The notes under the pieces: generated by a model
What the model was told of the DNA's origin: nothing
Databases searched by the model: none
The model's input: the letters and a program-made list of their open reading frames with translations, nothing else
Shown: piece after piece, positions 38,575-50,628 of the stretch
Numbering within the stretch: position 1 is the first letter of the stretch
How the letters are laid out: each line of letters opens with the position of its first letter
Assembly: GCA_017590115.1 (NCBI GenBank)
Contig: JAGGNK010003335.1
Location: 13,226,779 to 13,290,778 of the forward strand
Direction of reading: 5' to 3'
Length of the DNA: 64,000 bases
Source: Montifringilla adamsi
Taxonomy: Eukaryota > Chordata > Aves > Passeriformes > Passeridae
Program-made: the position numbers and the translations under genes

Positions 38575-38790
38575 CTGACTGTCTAATTAACAAAGGCCAC
38601 GTGGCCGATTAAGCATGCAAGCGCTGCTGCTGCTGCACACACATTGACACACATTAATGTCTCAGCAAGGATACATTTGCAAGTGTCTGCTTGGCACGGT
38701 GATGGAGCACGCAGCCTGCTTCCATAAACACTTGTCAGGATGCAGGATATACGTCCACGAAATAATCTGCTGCCCATTTTCTGTAACAAG
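38575..38790. promoter_or_regulatory. Enhancer-like block with 12-bp E-box palindrome
   Basis: TCTAATTAACAAAGG (homeodomain and SOX/TCF-like words) runs straight into the perfect palindrome GGCCACGTGGCC (38595-38606), then GATTAAGCATGCAAGCG. Several CpGs remain further right. No repeat or open frame explains the block. Confidence 0.35.
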
Positions 38791-40849
38791 CACGAATTCC
38801 TTCTGGGAAGCAGCACAGCAGGTCCCCAGGCCCATGCAGGCACTGCCTAAAAGCCACATTCTAGAAGGGGGCAAACCAAGGACAAAGTGGCCTTGGGAGA
38901 AAAGTTGGAACTGCTTTTCAGTGGTTTTGTCATGCAAGTGAAGGGTGATTTCATGTTACAGTGGCTGTGCTGGGTGATAAGGGGTCAGGGGCACATGGTC
39001 CTGTTCCTCACCCTGCTGTCCTTATCACACAACACCCTCCGGGTCCTCATCTCCTCCCTGATTAAAGCTCAGGGTTTATTTGTGGGGTTTTTTTTTAATT
39101 AATCACCTTTTTTTTTTTTTTAATGAAAAAGAGAAAAACAGTGTAAAATATCCAACAGAGGAGACAAAACCAGCAATACGTAGGAGGGGGTTACAGTACA
39201 GGATACCTGTTCTCCATCAGCTCACATAACTCATTTAGTGCTGCCAGATCACATCATTCTGGGACATGGATATGAGCTGGGGAGGCCAGAAAGGCAAAAT
39301 TCTGGAAAGCTCCTGGCAATTTCTGGTGCCAGAGGAGAAATTTTTGGCACCAGCTGCTGTCGTGGAGCAGGGTGAGACCAGCAGCCAACCCACAAAGGGA
39401 ATTCCTGGGAATGCCACGGAGGCCAGGAGGGCAGGGGAGCTGTGGAGGATTGAACTCCTCCTCACCTCAGAATGCCCAAACCCTGCCCTGTCCCCTCTCT
39501 GCTCCCTGCAGCAGGGATTGCACACAGAGCCCTGAGCCCTGGCACTTGCTGAGGCTCAGCCCCACTGGCCCGAAATTCTCAGAAATTCTCATTTCTGCAG
39601 GGATGCAGGGAGGCCAAGGGGGCTGTTAGAATAACTGGTTATGCCTGTGATGTGTTTCCTTGCTGCTGGAAGGTTTCCAAAGGCATTTCAGGTGCTGATG
39701 AGACCTTCCAGCACATCCATTTACAGCCTGCAGTTTCCCTTCCTTCCTGCATTATTTACCACACAATCCCAAGCTGCTTAAAAGACTGTTTCAAGCTATT
39801 TTCTGAATCATCCTTCCCTCCCTTCACTGCTTCATGTAATAATCTCTCCAAAATCTATTTTGGGAGTGGCATTTTGCAGCAGAGGCTTGTTTTGTTTGCT
39901 TTTTTTCCCAGCTGTTCTGTTGCAGATGCAGAAAGTTGGTTCGTTATTGGGAAGTTGCTGGCAAGGACAGGGCTTACAGATCCTGAGGCTTTGCCTCGCT
40001 CCACTGTCCTCTCTGGGATGGGGATGTGGAGGCTCAGAATGACAAGAGCAAGGCTATGCCCATTAATTTGCTCCTGCAGAGCTGTTCCTGGTGATCAGAG
40101 CTGCAGGCAAGGGCTTTTTGCAGAGCTGTGAGGATGGCAGCTCATATTGATTTCTCAGAGCAAGGTCCCAGATAAAGGTTTGGATTCCTGAATTATTCTG
40201 GTATTGCGCAGAGCATCTCAGCAGCCTGGTGAAAAGGAGGGTGGACATTGCCAGGAGCTGGGCTACAGAACAAAAATAACACAAGAGGGGGTATATTTTG
40301 AGCTGGATGAACTGGAAAAACTGGAAACCTTTTTTCACAAACAACCAGAAATCTTGAAAAATACCTCAGACCTTATCCCGGAACCAAAGACACATTTTGC
40401 ATCAGAGAGGCTTAATTTGCTCCCTCAACTCTGTTTCTCAGCCACCCAACATTCATATTAGATTAATATTTGCAATTAAGCTGCCCTGCTCTTACCCTGA
40501 GAGCATCTGAGCGGGAAGTGACTGCACTTCCACACCACAGGTTCAAAGCCAAAGTGCTGCCCTTGCTTCAGCAGTTTTTGGCCAAGTTCAGTGCAGTCCT
40601 CAGCTTTGAAGCATAATTGGCCAACTTCAGCAGTGACTCTGGTCTCCAAAGGCCAAAAGGAGAGAGGGAGGTGGGAGGAGAGCTGAGAATTGCACATTTC
40701 AGATGTGGGATGCAGCTATTTTCTTTTTGGAGGCCTATTTCTGGAAAACTGGACAGCTAAAACAAGAAGGCAAATCTAAAATGAAAGATCACACTAGAAA
40801 GCACACACACGCAGACACCATGGCAGGCAAGAGCTGGGGGACCTGTGTA

Positions 40850-40975
40850 ATCACAGCTATAATGATTCTATAATTTCACATCCAAACATAATTAGTCGAG
40901 GTACGTTCTTTGACAGCTAGAGATTTGCAAAATTAGGGTCAAGCAGGTTCATCTTTTTAATTGTTCTCATTTCCC
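40850..40975. promoter_or_regulatory. Enhancer-like short block
   Basis: CATAATTAGTCGAGGTACG, TTTGACAGCTAG and AGGGTCAAGCAGGTTCA lie within about 100 bp. The last contains nuclear-receptor-like half-sites GGGTCA (40936-40941) and GGTTCA (40946-40951) as a direct repeat spaced by 4. This is motif reading only. Confidence 0.25.
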
Positions 40976-43900
40976 CCCTCTGTGTTGTTTCTTGTCGCTT
41001 CAGAGGCTCCTCCCTGGGCTATGGGGATTTTTGAAGGAATTTTGAGTGAGTTAGAGATGGGACCTCTGAGTTTTTTAGATGATGTGATTTATTTTTCTTA
41101 TCTTCTACCTAGGCAGGAGGGGTGAGTTGGGCTCACGTCTTCACTGCATAGCTCAGAAGGTCAGGATGAGGAGGTGTTTGCTTTGCAGGATGATGGTCAC
41201 TTGGCCTGTGGCACTCAGCCACGCAGCCCAAGGTGAGCTCTCCACACTGTGGGGTTTCTTTGGCACCTCTCCCCAGCAGCTTTCTCTGTTGCAGCCCTGG
41301 TGGGGAAGGAGGGAGGTGGGAAAGGAGGGAAATTCTCCCAGTCTGCAATGCCCAGGCTCTGCACAGTGACACTGGAGCTCCTCAGGGCTCTCTGCCCAGA
41401 TGTGGATCAGACATTTTAGGTGCAAGTAAAGAGAAAATATCATCTTATTGTTCTCAATCATCCTCTTGCCATAACACCATTTATCTCCACTGGTCCCACT
41501 TCAGGTGCAACCAGACTGGGGTGGCTGCACTGAAGTGTACTGAGCAAAGCCTGGGGAAAGAATCTCTGAGATATTCTCCTCTCCATGTGTGCTAAAAAGC
41601 CAGAAAATATTTCCTTGGTAAGGGCCAAACCTTTATCACTTGTCTCTGTGTCAGTGTAGAGTATCTGTGCTGAAGTTAATCATATTAATTTCTAGAACTG
41701 TCAACTCACTATTTGAAAACTTTCTAATTATCCAGAATTAACAGCTCTGGTGATTTCCAGTGGCATGGATGAAATCAGAACCTGGCTTAATTTTAGCGCA
41801 GAGAGCAAAGGAGGATCAAAAACAGCTTGGCACTTCTCCGCCTTCATGGAAAAGCTCTGTGAGGTTGACTGTTCCTAGGTTTGGGGACATTTTGGAGGGA
41901 TATTGCTTCAAGTCACAGCTTTCCACTTTTACACACACTCAGTATTCCCAAACCAGAACTGAATGAATACAGAGGTTCCTGTTTGCTCATTTTAAACTCT
42001 GCATTAAGCAGCATTCCCCAATATCTGCAACTGCACCAATTATTGATAAAATCAGCTCTCAGACTCCAAGCTTCTGTCTCAGCCTGATGACCTGATGCAG
42101 AGATCACTAAGGAGACAGACCTAGAAATCTTCACCCTGAGAGCCAAATTCTCTGCATTTTAACAATGGGAAATATAAATACTGCAGGAAGTACTGGAAAA
42201 AACAGCACCTTGTTACTCCAGAAAGGCAAAATACTTTAAAATGCAAATTGCCTTTATGTACTTTTGAACTGGAATATATCCTCACCTTCAAATCCACCCT
42301 CCCTCCCTCCTCCCCAAGCTTCAGCAGGGATTAATAGTCCTGTATGCCAAGAGAGTTCAAACACTATTTTTAATCACATCTTACAACCACACTGTCCCAA
42401 ATGCTTTGCATGACAAAGCAACCGAGGGAGCGAAATGAGAGAGAACCGCGACGCGCAGAGAAATTCGTGCCTCGGATCTCAGGAAAGGGGGATCTCAAAA
42501 GGCAGAGAGGAAACGGGGCTGGAGCAGAGCCTGACAAGGTGGAGAGAGAGAAGGGAATGTTTGGTGGGATGGGTTAAGCTGCAGGAGCTCAGGCTGGGGC
42601 AGAGGGAGGGCACTCAAGGACACTGCAGAGCTCGCTCCGGGCTGGCGCTGAACTTTCTGTTCCCACTGCCTGTTTTGGAGAGCGTCCTGGGGATGCCTCC
42701 CCTTGGGAATTTGCCTGCTGGAGGAGGTCACAGAGCTGCCCACTGCAGGGTGACAGTGGCACATAGGCATGCTGTGACACCACAGCTTTATATAGCACTG
42801 CCAGGTCCTGCTGGGGCAGAGCGCTGGGGTTTGTAGGGTTTACAGCTCCAGGGACCCTCAGTGGCTCTCTGGAGAACCCACTCAACACATCTGAAATGTT
42901 TCCAGGTCTGTTCCATGTGTTACTCAATTCTGCTCCACTCTGCTAACTGCCTTTGGATCTGGGAAAAGCTCAGCCAAAAAAGAAGCCTCATGTGCTTCGC
43001 CCAAATCTGTTCAGGGATCCCAGCGGTCATTACAAAACATGAACACACTCCCTTTCAAGGCAGCATGTACAGTCAGTGTGTCAGACCTGGGAAACTTCCC
43101 CTCCTCCTGCATTAAGGTGGTGTGGACAGGCTGGAGCAGGGAGGAGGTGGAAGCACAAGTTTGGGTGACCCTGTGGTGCTGCAGACTTCCCCAGGCACTG
43201 AACCAGGGCTGCAGTCTGGGACAGACTTGGAAATGGGCACTGAGGGTCCACGAGGCCCAGCCACATGTGAGTAATAGAAATACAAATGGTTTCCCTCCCA
43301 TCAAACCCAGCTAATCAGATTTATAGCATTTGAACCCTGACAGTCCCTCACACCAAGCCTCTGGCAGGGCAGTCAGGGCCCATATGTGTTTGTCACCTTT
43401 GCCGTGGCAGCACAGGGAAAGCTCCTGGTTTGCAGCCTCAGTAATCCCCTCCAAGAGCTCTGCATTTCTCCACCTGCTCCCAAATTCCATGGGAACCTTT
43501 GAGGATTGGATCCAGCTCAGCACCTCCTGCAGCTCTTTTCTGTGTGCTGGGGCCTGTCCTCCATGCAGGAGGGGGTTTTGCTGTGTTCATTTTCCAGAAA
43601 GGAGCTGAAAGCAATCAGCCTGTTCCTTGGAAAAGGGCAGGGGGTGTCTCTGCAGTCAGCCAGCAGTGACCCGAGCTCAGGAGGATGGACAGGAGGACAA
43701 TGACACTTCTGTTCTTATCACCTGACCAGAAACAAACTGGCATTAACCTCACCCCTACGTGGGACAGACACAAATGCCAGGACACAGAAATGGTGAGGGC
43801 TGTTTACAGTGGAAATGTCAGAGCATCTCAGCCCTGCTGGAGACACAAAGGGCTGCTGCTCCCAGCCCAGCACAAACCCAACCCTGCAGAGGGGTTCTGA

Positions 43901-45619
43901 CCCTTCTCCCCCTGCACCATGCATGGTCCATCAGCCAACCCTGCTCCTCAGCCTCTTTAAACTCTCCTAAATTGATAAATCTGCCTCTAAATAAAGGCCA
44001 CTGAGAAGGTTTCAGGCTGAGGGAGAAGGATTTTGAGAGCCCTGTGCTCAGAGAAGCAACCTGTGCTGGATCCTAACTAGAACATTTCCTGGGCACCCTG
44101 ACAGTAATTATTATATAAGAAACACTTTCATGTGAGATTAAGTTCCTGCATCCTTTGTACTCCACAGACAAAGTACAAGGCAGGGAAGGAAACAGAGGAG
44201 CTTTAGAACTGTCTCATGTTCACACACATGACTGCTGTTGCTGCTCAGCTCTCAACGTGCACTAAACCTGAAGTCAGAATTTCCCTCACACCCAATTCTT
44301 CCATGAACTCCTCAATGCATGGAATGCAGGATTGGACACCATCACTCAGGGCCAGTGTCCTTCCCCTGCTCTCTGCTTGCTGAGGACCCCTGGAAAGGCC
44401 CAGGCTGAAACCTGGAGCTGTACTGCAGCAGATCCTGTTGCTGATGAAAACAGGCTGCACACACTGCTTTGTTTTTGTAGGGTTGCTAGGGAGCACTGTT
44501 ACTATTATTGATTTTTGTAAGGCCTCTGAACCACTTATCAAAACAAGTTATTCCACACGCACCACAAGGAACGAAGCCTGATTCCCTGCAGCTCTGTGCC
44601 CTCCATCCCTGAACTTTAATTCCCAGTGCAATGGCCTCTCCCTGTCCCAAAGCCAGGATCTCCCTCCCACATCTCCCTTGTGCTTGGCAGAGCAAGAGGG
44701 AGCAGAAGCAAGAGCTGGGTCACCACTCCAAACTTGTTTATTGGCTGGCTGGGAGCTACAAACAGTGGCTGATTTCTAAATTTGGCCTATTTCACTCTCA
44801 CTGGGGGATTAATACTGGATTTGCTCTGCTATCCACTCACCAGTTTGCACAAAATCTGTAAGAACTCGTTCTCTCTGTGATTTGATGAATTTAGCTGAAA
44901 ATGGGCCAAAAGCTTTTTCTGGGAGGAAAAGGAGGCAGTGGATGGGCAGGAGGTCAAGCTGCACAGTGTGGAAATCAGGCTGGAAGCACAGACAGTAAGG
45001 AACTACCTCAATTTTCAACTAAATACACAGGCAAAAACCCAGAACGCCTCAGTAAGTCCCAGATACTATTCAATATCACATTTGTACTGCCTCTGATAAT
45101 GGTTCTTCTGACACAGACTATTTACTGAACACACCTTGGGTCTCCAAGTGTGGTTGTCAGAACTCTGATGTGATGAATATTTACACAACAGGATGGAGCA
45201 ATTTTCATGACATAGATACCATTAAAATACCAGGGTCCAGAGTGCAAAAGCAAGTGGGAAAGGCCTGAGAACCCCAAGCCTTGGAGCTGGCCATTTGCTA
45301 ATGGCAGCTTTGTACCTTTTCTACCAGACAGCAGAGATAAGTAGCCTTCAATTTCAGAGTTCTTCTGTTAAAGGACCTTTTTTGGGAAAATTTCTCATGG
45401 TTGCTAACAAACATTGAGCTGCACCAGCCTTAGCAACACAGGGAGAGTGTAGGTGTGAGGCACCTGTGAGCACACTTAAACTGTGTCTCGGTGTGTGTGT
45501 GTGTGTGTGTCCTGACAAGGATTTCTGCACAGGATCTGCTCTCTGGGCAGTGTGTGAGTCAATGTGGAAGGCAGCACTGCAGGAGAAGCAGGGCTGTGTA
45601 AACACACATCACATCTCAC
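40976..45619. other. Gene-free stretch
   Basis: Unique sequence with a small CpG cluster near 42.42-42.48 kb and the GT microsatellite at 45.49 kb. No gene or transposon was recognised. Confidence 0.65.
45491..45510. repeat. Dinucleotide microsatellite (GT)10
   Basis: Ten perfect GT units. Such a perfect tract is likely to vary in length between individuals. Confidence 0.95.
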
Positions 45620-45900
45620 ACGCTGCAGAGGTGGGCAGGGACCTCTGGACATCATTTGTTCAGGCAAGGCCACCCAGAGCCAGGTGTCCAAAACCATGTC
45701 CAGGCAGCTGCTCAGTATCTCCAAGGATGCAGAGTCTTCAAACTCTTTGTGCAGCTTGTTCCAGTGCTTTGCAATGTTCAGACAGATCCTTTTGTGGTTT
45801 ATTGGGAGTTCATTCCTTCTGTTCCTGCCACTGGGCACCACAGCAAAGAGCCTGGCTCTGTCCTCATCACAGCCTCCCTTCAGTTATTGGCACAAAGCAG
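45620..45900 (-). mobile_element. CR1 LINE 3' fragment, antisense (older subfamily)
   Basis: The + strand shows GGGACCTCTGGACATCATTT, then CAGTATCTCCAAGGATGCAG, TTGTTCCAGTGCTTTGCAAT and CACTGGGCACCACAGCAAAG. These blocks are antisense of the CR1 3' region related to the sense copy at 14.5 kb. The right side is cut by the CR1 that starts at about 45,908. Confidence 0.75.
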
Positions 45901-45907
45901 AACGGAA

Positions 45908-46420
45908 CAGGATCATTCTGGTTGGAAAAGCCCTGCTGACCCATGAGTCCCAGCTGTGCCCATCCCCACCTTGTCCCCAGCCCAGAGCCCCGAGTGCCAC
46001 CTCCAGCCCTTCCTGGGACACTCCAGGGATGGGCTCTCCAAACCTCCCTGGGCAGTTCCAGTGCCTGAGCACCCTTTCCATGGGGAAATTCCTGCTGTGC
46101 CCACCCTGAGCCTGCCCTGGCCAGCCTGAGGCTGTTCCCTCTTGTCATGGTAGCCCCCATGGCTGTCCCCTCCTGTCAGGAGCTGTGCAGAGCCACAGGG
46201 TCCCCCCGAGCCTCTTTTCCTCCATCCTGAGCCCCTTTCCCAGCTCCCTCAATGATGAGATCCCCTCTGAGCCTCCTTTTTCCACACAGAAAAATCTGAA
46301 CTCTCAGCTTCTCCTCACAGGAGAGATGCTCCAGTCCTTCAGTCATCCTGGTGACCCCTCACTGCACTCCCTCCAGTAGCTCCACATCTCCCTGGTCCTG
46401 AACACAACACCCCAGACATG
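45908..46420 (-). mobile_element. CR1 LINE 3' fragment, antisense (younger of a pair)
   Basis: The left edge GGATCATTCTGGTTGGAAAA is the inverted CR1 3' end. The - strand reads TRGNSLRLAR, the CR1 ORF2 C-terminal pattern, followed to the right by antisense of upstream ORF2 sequence (TGAGCCCCTTTCCCAGCTCC, CTGAACACAACACCCCAGAC). It directly adjoins another antisense CR1 piece of a different subfamily at 45.6-45.9 kb. Confidence 0.85.
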
Positions 46421-47394
46421 CTTAGGAGCACAACCCAGAGTTCCTAAGAACTGTCAAGGGTGACAGCTCCACCAGCAGAGATAGGAATTGGGTTTTCTGA
46501 ATACATTTTTCCTAAATCTGGAGACTCCCTTCTCCTTGCCTTCCTGCTCTGATATGACTCTGGGATGAACAAGCTCAGGTGAGCAGGAAATTGGTGACAA
46601 GGAAAAGGAACCAGAGCCTGGAAATGCCCTGACCCTGCAGGGCAGGGCTGTGCACCATTCCAGGTTCTCCAGGCAGGAGTGAGGCAAGCAAGGACACAGC
46701 AACAGCTCCCAGATCAGAATCTCAAAGAGGTCTTCAAACATTACTGCTCATCAACAACGAGAAGAGTTTCATCTCGTGTGAACAGCTCGCTCCCCAGAGT
46801 CCCACCACATTCAGCAGGGCTCTGTTTATACTGAGGAAGGTTTTTATTGACTCTTTTCTCTCAAATAATTGATAAGCTCCTCCTGCTGCCCCACTTTGAT
46901 CAGCCTCTACCCCAGTTGTGCCCAAGGTCTGGTCTAGTTCCAGCCCATTTCATTATCTCCAGCACCAGGAGCAGGTGGTGTTTACAGGACTTGGATTTCT
47001 GCACAAAGAACACAAATCTGGAGGCTACACTGGGAAACAAAACTCATTCAGCACAAACACAGCTGGATTTCTTTATACATCCCTTTGCTGTATTCCTATC
47101 ACATTTATTTTTCCTTTTGCTTTCCCTTTCTTGTTGTCTTCCCCTCTGAAGGATGGGGTCAGCATCCATTGAAATCAGGGAGGAAACTTCCACAACTTTG
47201 GAACCTTTCAAGCCTTCTGCCCTCTTCTCCCTGGGCAGAGAAACCACCTCAGTGAGTGTCCATGTATGGGGAGGTCATTAAATCAGAGAACAAAATAAAG
47301 GCCATGAGAGATTCTAGGCCCATCTCCCTGACCAAGTTCAGACTTTTTTTCCCATGGCTAAAAAATTGAGGATTGTGTTATGCCAGGATGGATT

Positions 47395-47500
47395 CAGGGA
47401 GCTGTGGAGAGTGAGAAGATCCCCCCGAGCCCCTTTTCTCCAGGCTGAGCCCCTTTCCCAGGTCCCTCAGCTGCTCCTCATAGCCCTGACTCCTGATTCA
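47395..47500 (-). mobile_element. Short CR1 LINE fragment, antisense
   Basis: CCCCTTTTCTCCAGGCTGAG, then CCCTTTCCCAGGTCCCTCAG, then CTGCTCCTCATAG match the antisense of the CR1 ORF2 end (the region encoding ERLRELGLFSLEKR). The same blocks occur at 46.2 kb and 17.9 kb. Only about 100 bp are recognisable. Confidence 0.65.
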
Positions 47501-48538
47501 GAGTTCATTCTTAATTTCAGTGGTTGAAGATCCCCCTTACACAGACACTCATAGTTTGTGAATCCCTCCTGTTAAGGCTCCAGCTGTGGCAGACCTCAGA
47601 GAAGAAGAGAGCAAGAGAAAAGGGACCAGATGCCAAGAGAGAAGGAACAATTTTTGTAGTGTTTCAGGTGTCTAGCCTTGAGAAAAAATTTCATTAATTG
47701 TAGAAGGCCACACAATGTACGTTTGAAATGAAAGGGTTTTAGCAATGATGCAGCAGAGGTCCCACCACACCCCATCCAGACCCAAACCCTGCACTTAAAC
47801 CCAGTTCTGCTTCCCAGTTGCTGCCAGGATCTGCCAAGCTTTCCATTCAGCCATGCCCAGCTTGAAACTGGGCTCTGTGCTGAGCACTGGGGGAAGCTGC
47901 AATGGAACAAAATGGACTACAAGGTTGTCGGACTTATTTTTCACTCCTTACATTAACTAATTAGCTTTCTTCCTCATTAAAGTCCCTTCAAGCATATCCA
48001 TTACCCAGCTCTGATGGCAGGGACACTCCAATAGCCCTCAGTGCAATCAGATGAGCTGGAATTCAGCAGAGCAGACCAACAGGGCGCAGGGTTGGGTTAC
48101 CCGTGTGTCAGCAAAAGGGCATTATTCTCCTGACCTCCCTCTTGCAACAGGAGCTGAATGGTGGCCTGGAGAGGGCAGAGGAAATGCCAGCAAAACAGCA
48201 CAATAAGCATCTCCCAAGGAGCTGCAAGGGGAAACCAGGGCTGGGACAAAATGCCAGAGAAATATCCAAGTGTTGGTCTAAAATTGGGACAGCCTAAAAC
48301 TTGGCCTCGGCCTTCTTTTGTTTCTGTCTGATGTGAGTGGCTTTGCAATTCGTGTCTTGGTTGGAACAATTCCACCTCTCTCCTGTAGGAAAATGGTGAA
48401 GAGGAGGGCTGTGCCCTGCTCTCAGAGCTCGTGGCCCAGCTCTCACCCACACCAGCCATGTTTATCCCTGCAGTTCAGCACAGCAGGAAAATTCCATATC
48501 TGTTTGTTTTTCCAGACCACTTTGTCACAGCAACATCT

Positions 48539-48985
48539 CACAGAATCCCAGAATAATGAGGCTGGAAGAGACCTCTAAGATCATAGAGTCCAACCCATGC
48601 CCTAACACCTCAACTAGACTATAGCACCAAGTGCCATGTCCAGTCTTTTTTTAAATACATCCAGACATGCTGATTCCACCACCTCCCTGGGAAGAGCATT
48701 CCAGTGCTTTATTATTCTTTCCTAATTTTTTCCTAATATCCAACCTATACCTTCCCTGATGTGGCTGAGACTGTGTCCTCTTGTTCTGTCAGTGCTCCTG
48801 GTGGAAGAGACCGACCCCACCTGTGTACAACCTCCCTTCAGGAAGCTGCAGAGAGCAATAAGGTCACCTCTGAGCCTCCTCTTCTCCAGGCCAAACAACC
48901 CCAGCTCCTTCAAACGTTCCTCGTGTTCCAAGCCCCTCATTGCTGCTCCTTGGCACTGCCCTGCACCTGAGCTGCCTGCTCCCCA
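48539..48985 (-). mobile_element. CR1 LINE 3' fragment, antisense
   Basis: The left end holds CAGAATCC and CAGAATAA, the inverted CR1 octamers, followed by GAGGCTGGAAGAGACCTCTA and GAGTCCAACCCATGCC. The - strand reads [20 protein letters not shown] then [10 protein letters not shown], which is the CR1 ORF2 C-terminus. The right limit is uncertain, and CR1-like sequence may continue to about 49,130. Confidence 0.85.
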
Positions 48986-49270
48986 TCTGCCAGAGGCTGT
49001 CACAGCCCCCAAATGCCAAGGGTTCCACGGGCACCAACAAAACCCAGGAGCAGCAGTGACACCCAATCTGCCCAGCCCAAAGCCCACGTTCAGCTGGGGC
49101 ACGAGGCTGCACTGCTCGCTGCAGCTGAACACTTCAAAGCACCCAGACAATAAGAATGCATTAAACTTTTATCTCCAGTGCTCCAGCTACAATAAGCAAT
49201 CAAAGAAATTGCCACTCTCCCAGGGCTCCCGATTGCCTAAAGGAAACCAACTTTTGTCTAGGCGTGGGGA

Positions 49271-49292
49271 TGTGTGTGTGTGTGTGTGTGTG
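49271..49292. repeat. Dinucleotide microsatellite (TG)11
   Basis: Eleven perfect TG units next to the right side of an antisense CR1 region. Confidence 0.95.
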
Positions 49293-50504
49293 AGGAAAGA
49301 TGGATAAAAGGAGCTCAAATACCAGCTGCAGTGTTTGGCTACTTTACATTAGGCAAATGATGAGCACTGAGCACAGCACAAAGCTCAGGCAAAGGCAGCT
49401 TTATGCACTCACACACAGCGAAGAAGAAATAAGACATTTTTCACTCCAAAGATTTCACGATCAAGCCCAGGTTTTGGGCTGTTTTGGGTTTTTTTCCCCT
49501 TAAATGTGAGGTTTATAGGAGACAATTAGCAGCCCAAAATTCCTCCCAGAGCCACACTGTGAAAAAACCCCTTTGCACAAGGATGTTTTTCCCATTATCC
49601 AGATTTTGGGGGCCTGGATGTCACTACAGGCAGGTGCAGCTCACCTTTCCATGAGTGGCAGCAATAGCAGGATTATCAAATCACGTTATAATTTCTAAAA
49701 CTGCAACAAACTGCTTGAAAAGCTCTCATAAGAATTACACGTGTTCCTTTTCACTTTGCTCCCTGGCCATTTAATGATGTGGAAATTTTATTTCTCATGA
49801 AATATCCACAAACTGGCCACTTTCCTCATGAAATATGCATGAATTATAGAATTCCTTATGCTCCTGAGAAAATAAACCACTTTAATCCGAGAAAATTCTC
49901 CATTTTATAATGTCAGAATGCTTTCTTTTTCTTTTTTGACTCAGAAGCAAGGTGGTTTCAGAAAAGGTGGTGCTTGCCATGAACCAGCCTTTTCATGTGA
50001 AGGGAAAAACTGTTAAAAAATAAAGATAGATTAAAAAAAAAAAAAAAAAAAACCACAAAAACCCCCCCATGAGTTGATATAGATAATTTCAAAACAATTC
50101 TTTGCTTTTCAAACATTGTCTTCTTGTTTATTTTCCCACAATCCTTTAATGGGCAAAAATCCCTGGTAAGAAATCACAGTATTGAAAAAACTTTGTTTTC
50201 AATCCACTTTGTTTCTTGGTTTCCCATTTCTCTCTGGATGTTTTCCCTGTCCTGCAGATAAAACCATGTGAGTAGGAACAAGGTATTTGCTCCAGGAACT
50301 ATAACACAGATTTTCTCCATTTAATTTTAATACAGATCTAGGAAAAAACTAAAATCCCCCCATGTGAACGATTGCCTCACTTACAACAGCTCCTCTCAGC
50401 AAAGGATCTGCATGAGCTTTACCAAGGAGAAGTGTTATGATTTACAGTCTGTTAAAAATACACTTTACAGCATATTAAAAATAACCTTTTTGAGAAGTCC
50501 TTGA
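49293..50504. other. Gene-free AT-rich stretch
   Basis: AT-rich sequence with two copies of CTCATGAAATAT (49794-49805 and 49825-49836) followed by ATGCATGAATTAT, and the AATAAA plus A20 arrangement near 50.03 kb. No gene was recognised. Confidence 0.65.
50033..50052. repeat. Homopolymer A tract (20 bp)
   Basis: There are 20 A, preceded 8 bp upstream by AATAAA (50019-50024). The arrangement resembles the 3' end of a retroposed transcript on the + strand. Confidence 0.9.
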
Positions 50505-50628
50505 TGTTCAAAGCATGGCTGGATGGAGCTCTGAGCAGCCTGGGACAGTGGGAGGTGTCCCTGCCATGGCAGGGGGTGGCACTGGATGAGCTTTGAGGTC
50601 CCTTCCAACCCAAACCATCTCATGTGAA
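50505..50628 (+). mobile_element. CR1 LINE 3' end
   Basis: Short 3' UTR fragment: GGCTGGATGGAGCTCTGAGC, then GTGTCCCTGCCATGGCAGGG, then GAGGTCCCTTCCAACCCAAA and ACCATCTCATG in place of the usual octamers. Confidence 0.85.

Noticed and set aside
48759..49307. 182-residue open frame on the + strand
   Set aside because: Antisense to a CR1 ORF2 C-terminus; it ends in the translated TG microsatellite.
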